DNA from: AC-32 sp963704005
Lineage (GTDB): Bacteria > Actinomycetota > Thermoleophilia > Gaiellales > Gaiellaceae
Direction: 5' to 3'
Assembly (NCBI GenBank): GCA_963704005.1
Contig: CAVPGJ010000001.1
Coordinates: 558,001-622,000 of the forward strand
Length of the DNA stretch: 64,000 bases
This document shows, one piece after another, positions 60,282 to 64,000 of this stretch (position 1 is the stretch's first letter; each line of letters opens with the position of its first letter). Below the pieces are notes generated by a model. It was given only the letters and a program-made list of their open reading frames with translations. It had not been told where the DNA came from and did no database searches. A program made the translations under genes and the position numbers.

Positions 60282-61259
60282 ATGTTCCGATATCTGATCA
60301 GGCGAATCCTCTGGGCGATCCTGCTCTTCATCATCATCACGTTCGTCACGTTCGTGATCTTCTTCATGGGCCCGAACGACCCGGCCCGTGCGCAGTGCGG
60401 CGGTGACCAGGCGCGGCCGGCCTGCCTGAAGCTCGTCACCGAGCACTACGGGCTGAACAAGCCGCTCTACGTCCAGTACTGGCGCTTCTTCGACCGGCTG
60501 GTCGTCCACCAGAACCTCGGCTACTCGTACGCGAACGGCCAGGGCATCAACCAGGCGATCGGGCAGGCCGCCCCCGTGACCGCTTCGCTCGTCTTCGGCG
60601 GGGCGGTGATCTGGATGATGATCGCCCTCTCGCTCGGCGTCTACTCGGCGCTGCGGCCACGGTCCCTGTTAGACCGAACGGCGATGGTGTTCGTCCTGAT
60701 CGGGATCTCCGCGCACCCGGTCTGGATCGGGCTGATCTTCGAGTACGTCTTCGGCGTGAAGCTGGGGTGGACGCCGATCGCGAACTACGCCAACTTCTTC
60801 GGTGCGCCGGCGGGCTCGGGCCTGCCAGGCGGCCCCTGGCAGTGGTTCTACCACATGATTCTCCCGTGGTTCACCTTCGCGCTCCTGTTTGCTGCGCTGT
60901 ACGTGCGGATGGTCAGGGCGAACGTGATGGAGACCCTGAACGAGGACTTCGTCCGCACCGCCCGCGCGAAGGGCGCGCCGGAACGGCGGGTCCTCGTCTC
61001 GCACGTGCTCCGCAACGCCCTCCTGCCCGTGGTGACGATGCTCGGCATGGACATCGGGGTCGCACTCGGCGGCGCCGTCTTCACGGAGACCGTTTACCAG
61101 CTCCCCGGGCTCGGCCGGACGCTGATCATCGGCGTCTCCGCCAACGACTTCGCGACAGTTCAAGGGGTGGTGGTCTTCGCGACGGTCGCGATCTTGTTAT
61201 TCAACTTGATCGTCGACGTCCTCTACGCCTGGATCGACCCGCGAATCCGGCTCGCGTAG
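60282..61259 (+). CDS. Peptide/nickel-type ABC transporter permease (DppB/OppB-like)
   Basis: The 325-aa permease begins with the typical MFRYLIRRILWAILLFIIIT helix and has the EAA loop in EDFVRTARAKGAPERRVLVS near residue 230, then NALLPVVTMLGMDIGVALGG and VFTETVYQLPGLGRTLI. There are six helices. Two Cys (QCGG, ACLKL) lie in the first external loop. It forms the membrane pore with the DppC-like protein. Confidence 0.94.
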   Translation: MFRYLIRRILWAILLFIIITFVTFVIFFMGPNDPARAQCGGDQARPACLKLVTEHYGLNKPLYVQYWRFFDRLVVHQNLGYSYANGQGINQAIGQAAPVTASLVFGGAVIWMMIALSLGVYSALRPRSLLDRTAMVFVLIGISAHPVWIGLIFEYVFGVKLGWTPIANYANFFGAPAGSGLPGGPWQWFYHMILPWFTFALLFAALYVRMVRANVMETLNEDFVRTARAKGAPERRVLVSHVLRNALLPVVTMLGMDIGVALGGAVFTETVYQLPGLGRTLIIGVSANDFATVQGVVVFATVAILLFNLIVDVLYAWIDPRIRLA

Positions 61260-61313
61260 AGCAGCTGATGCAGACGACGGCCATACCGCAAGCGGTACCG
61301 TAGGACCTGCACC

Positions 61314-62336
<1,023 letters not shown>

Positions 62337-63431
62337 GTGGAGGCGGCCACCAGCTCCGCTGTCGACAGGGGCGATCTGCTCGTCGTCGAGGACGTCAAGA
62401 AGCACTTCCCGATCACGCGCGGGATCATCTTCCAGAAGGAGGTCGGCTCGGTAAAGGCGGTCGACGGCGTGTCGTTCAGCGTCAAGCAGGGCGAGACGCT
62501 TGGCATCGTCGGGGAGTCGGGCTGCGGGAAGTCCACGCTGGCCCGCTGCATCATCAAGCTGCTGGAGACGACCGGCGGCCAGATCACCTTCGACGGACGC
62601 GACATCACGAAGCTCTCGCGGAGCGCGATGAGGCCGATCCGCCGCGAGATGACGATGATCTTCCAGGACCCGTATGCGTCGCTGAACCCACGGAAGCGCG
62701 TGGGCTTCATCATCGGCGAGCCACTCGAGGTGCACAAGCTCGGGTCGGCGTCCGAGATCAAGACGCGCGTGCAGGAGCTGCTGGAGGTCGTCGGCCTCAA
62801 CCCGGAGCACTACAACCGCTTTCCGCACGAGTTCTCGGGCGGCCAGCGGCAGCGCATCGGCGTCGCGCGCGCCCTGGCGGTGAACCCGAAGCTGATCGTC
62901 TGCGACGAGCCGGTCTCGGCGCTCGACGTCTCGGTCCAGGCACAGATCCTGAACCTGCTCAAGGACCTGCAGGACGACTTCGGGCTGACGTTCGTCTTCA
63001 TCGCCCACGACCTCAACGTCGTCCGCCACATCTCCGATCGGGTGCTGGTCATGTACCTCGGCAAGGTGGTCGAGATTGCCTCGCGCGACATCCTCTACAA
63101 GGAGCCGAAGCACCCGTACACGGGCGCGCTGCTCTCGGCGGTCCCGATCGCGAACCCGGAGCTGGGACGCAAGCGCGAGCCGATCGTGCTCGAAGGCGAC
63201 GTGCCGAGCCCGATCAACCCTCCGAGCGCGTGCCATTTCCACCCGCGCTGCCCGCGCTTCGTCGAGGGTCACTGCGACGTGGAGGAGCCACCGCTCTACT
63301 CGTTCGGCAACGGACACGTGGCGGCCTGCCACTACGCGCTCGAGCGCTGGCCGATGGACGCCTCCGAGATCAGGCGCGTCTCCGGCGCGCGCTCGCCGGA
63401 GCCCGAGCAGCCACTACCGACCACGGGGTAG
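62337..63431 (+). CDS. ABC transporter ATP-binding protein (DppF/OppF-like)
   Basis: The second ATPase (364 aa) begins LLVVEDVKKHFPITRGIIFQ, the insertion typical of OppF, with Walker A GESGCGKSTLARCIIKLLE, Q-loop MIFQDPYASLNPRKRVG, signature FSGGQRQRIGVARAL, Walker B LIVCDEPVSALDVSVQ and His switch FIAHDLNVVRHI. Cysteines in ACHFHPRCPRFVEGHCDVEE match the OppF cluster motif. GTG 62337 directly follows the previous stop. Confidence 0.95.
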   Translation: MEAATSSAVDRGDLLVVEDVKKHFPITRGIIFQKEVGSVKAVDGVSFSVKQGETLGIVGESGCGKSTLARCIIKLLETTGGQITFDGRDITKLSRSAMRPIRREMTMIFQDPYASLNPRKRVGFIIGEPLEVHKLGSASEIKTRVQELLEVVGLNPEHYNRFPHEFSGGQRQRIGVARALAVNPKLIVCDEPVSALDVSVQAQILNLLKDLQDDFGLTFVFIAHDLNVVRHISDRVLVMYLGKVVEIASRDILYKEPKHPYTGALLSAVPIANPELGRKREPIVLEGDVPSPINPPSACHFHPRCPRFVEGHCDVEEPPLYSFGNGHVAACHYALERWPMDASEIRRVSGARSPEPEQPLPTTG

Positions 63432-63432
63432 C

Positions 63433-63810
63433 GTGTCCACGCTCCTCGCGGCGCTGCGCCGTCTCGTCCTGCTGGTGGGGGGTGCCGCTGGGCTGACCGC
63501 CGTCTTCTCGTTGCTGATCGGCCTCCTGATCGGTGCATCGCCCGACCGCTCGCTGACGCTCGGCTTCTACCTCGTCGGCTGCTTCCTGCTCGTCACCGCC
63601 TTCTTCGTCGGCAACCGGGGCCCGGCGCGGGTCAAGTCGGAGACGGCCGCGGGGGGAGGCATCTTCCCGTACTTCGGCACCCGCCACATGCGCTGGGCGA
63701 CGCTGAACGAGCAGGACGACGCGATCAACAACTCGGCCGTGTTCGTGATTCTGGGCTTTACCCTGGTCATCATCGGCGCCCTGATCGATTCGCATCATTC
63801 GCTCTTCTGA
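63433..63810 (+). CDS. Small membrane hypothetical protein at end of the ABC operon
   Basis: From GTG 63433 the 125-aa protein has three hydrophobic helices (LVLLVGGAAGLTAVFSLLIG, FYLVGCFLLVTAFFVGN, and SAVFVILGFTLVIIGALID) and a cytoplasmic or external loop with TAAGGGIFPYFGTRHMRWAT. It follows the ATPase gene by 1 bp and so belongs to the operon. I recognise no family. It may not be part of the importer. Confidence 0.7.
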   Translation: MSTLLAALRRLVLLVGGAAGLTAVFSLLIGLLIGASPDRSLTLGFYLVGCFLLVTAFFVGNRGPARVKSETAAGGGIFPYFGTRHMRWATLNEQDDAINNSAVFVILGFTLVIIGALIDSHHSLF

Positions 63811-63827
63811 AGCCGGTTCCGGGCGCC

Positions 63828-63893
63828 AAGGCGCCGACTCGTCGGCGCCGACCGGTGAGGCCGCGCGGGCTTGCCCGTGCGGCCGTTCAACGC
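63828..63893 (+). repeat. Two-hairpin intergenic repeat, copy C
   Basis: Hairpin 1: GGCGCCGACT then CGGCGCCGACC; hairpin 2: GGCCGCGCGGGC with GCCCGTGCGGCC. It is almost identical, in opposite orientation, to copy D (39647-39713), ending in GTTCAACGC as against GTCCAACGC. It follows the last gene of the ABC operon by 17 bp. Confidence 0.85.
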
Positions 63894-63948
63894 TCCTCGT
63901 CGGGGCCGAAAAGCGCTGGCTTTCCGAGAGCGAAGGGGCGCTAACTTC

Positions 63949-63976
63949 TGGACATCGCCGCCGTCGAAGCTACTGT
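63949..63976 (+). promoter_or_regulatory. Promoter at the right end of the window
   Basis: TGGACA (63949-63954) and TACTGT (63971-63976) are separated by 16 bp; the -10 ends 7 nt before a GTG at 63984. It fits the leaderless pattern seen throughout the window. Confidence 0.5.
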
Positions 63977-63983
63977 GAGAACC

Positions 63984-64000
63984 GTGCACGGACACTGTGA
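63984..64000 (+). CDS. Possible start of a gene truncated by the window end
   Basis: Only GTG and four further complete codons are visible. The call rests on the position of the promoter-like pair upstream and the 7-nt gap to the start codon; the product cannot be known from this sequence. Confidence 0.3.

Noticed and set aside
63795..63995. A 66-codon minus-strand frame at the right end
   Set aside because: It runs through the hairpin repeat copy C and shows no domain; it is treated as chance.

Overview
The window is high-GC (about 70% by eye) DNA from a free-living aerobic actinobacterium. The order rpmE - DUF1385 - prfA - prmC - sua5 - glyA - upp - wecA - atpI - atpBEFHAG is close to the classical actinobacterial layout. 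Combined with the GTG-rich, tightly overlapping genes and the cobalamin, ETF and acyl-CoA gene content, it points to the class Thermoleophilia (Gaiellales/Solirubrobacterales-like). That placement is inference; there is no rRNA in the window. I see no insertion sequence, phage, CRISPR array or replication origin.

Layout. 1-3.4 kb: the end of a secreted His-rich protein, tRNA-Leu(TAA), a Glu/Leu-type dehydrogenase, a CBS-pair protein, Ppx/GppA phosphatase and initiator tRNA-Met. 3.5-9.2 kb: two GcvT-like folate-dependent methyltransferases divergent from two phytoene-dehydrogenase/PYROXD2-type flavoproteins, a candidate demethylation module. 9.4-12.5 kb: a membrane glycosyltransferase, 1-Cys peroxiredoxin and an RmlC-like cupin. 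12.8-20.8 kb (minus strand): one long trp operon, trpL-E-G-D-CF-B-(acetamidase)-(methyltransferase)-A-(NYN nuclease), with a three-Trp leader peptide and an attenuator. 20.8-26.3 kb: M42 peptidase, thiolase, 3-hydroxyacyl-CoA dehydrogenase, acyl-CoA dehydrogenase and cob(I)alamin adenosyltransferase. 26.3-34.3 kb: two large collagen-like surface proteins with an OmpR-type two-component system; the same 11-bp-spaced direct repeat lies in front of both collagen genes. 34.4-43.3 kb: split methylmalonyl-CoA mutase, enoyl-CoA hydratase, M23 peptidase, and etfB, etfA and ETF-quinone oxidoreductase, which together form an acyl-CoA/propionyl-CoA oxidation block feeding the quinone pool. 43.4-57.2 kb: threonine dehydratase, the translation/wall/ATP-synthase superoperon, ending at atpG without atpD or atpC. 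57.3-63.8 kb: a dipeptide-type ABC importer.

Three observations cross the whole window. (i) A 64-72 bp intergenic repeat with two adjacent hairpins occurs five times in both orientations, including inside the etf operon and at the point where atpDC would be expected. (ii) Many start codons lie exactly 7 nt (range 7-10) after a TAnnnT hexamer, which implies widespread leaderless transcription, including of the trp leader peptide. (iii) Eight otherwise intact genes are broken by a total of eleven single-base insertions and no deletions. This is best explained by insertion-type sequencing or assembly error rather than gene decay, so these genes are annotated as single CDSs with the shifts described.
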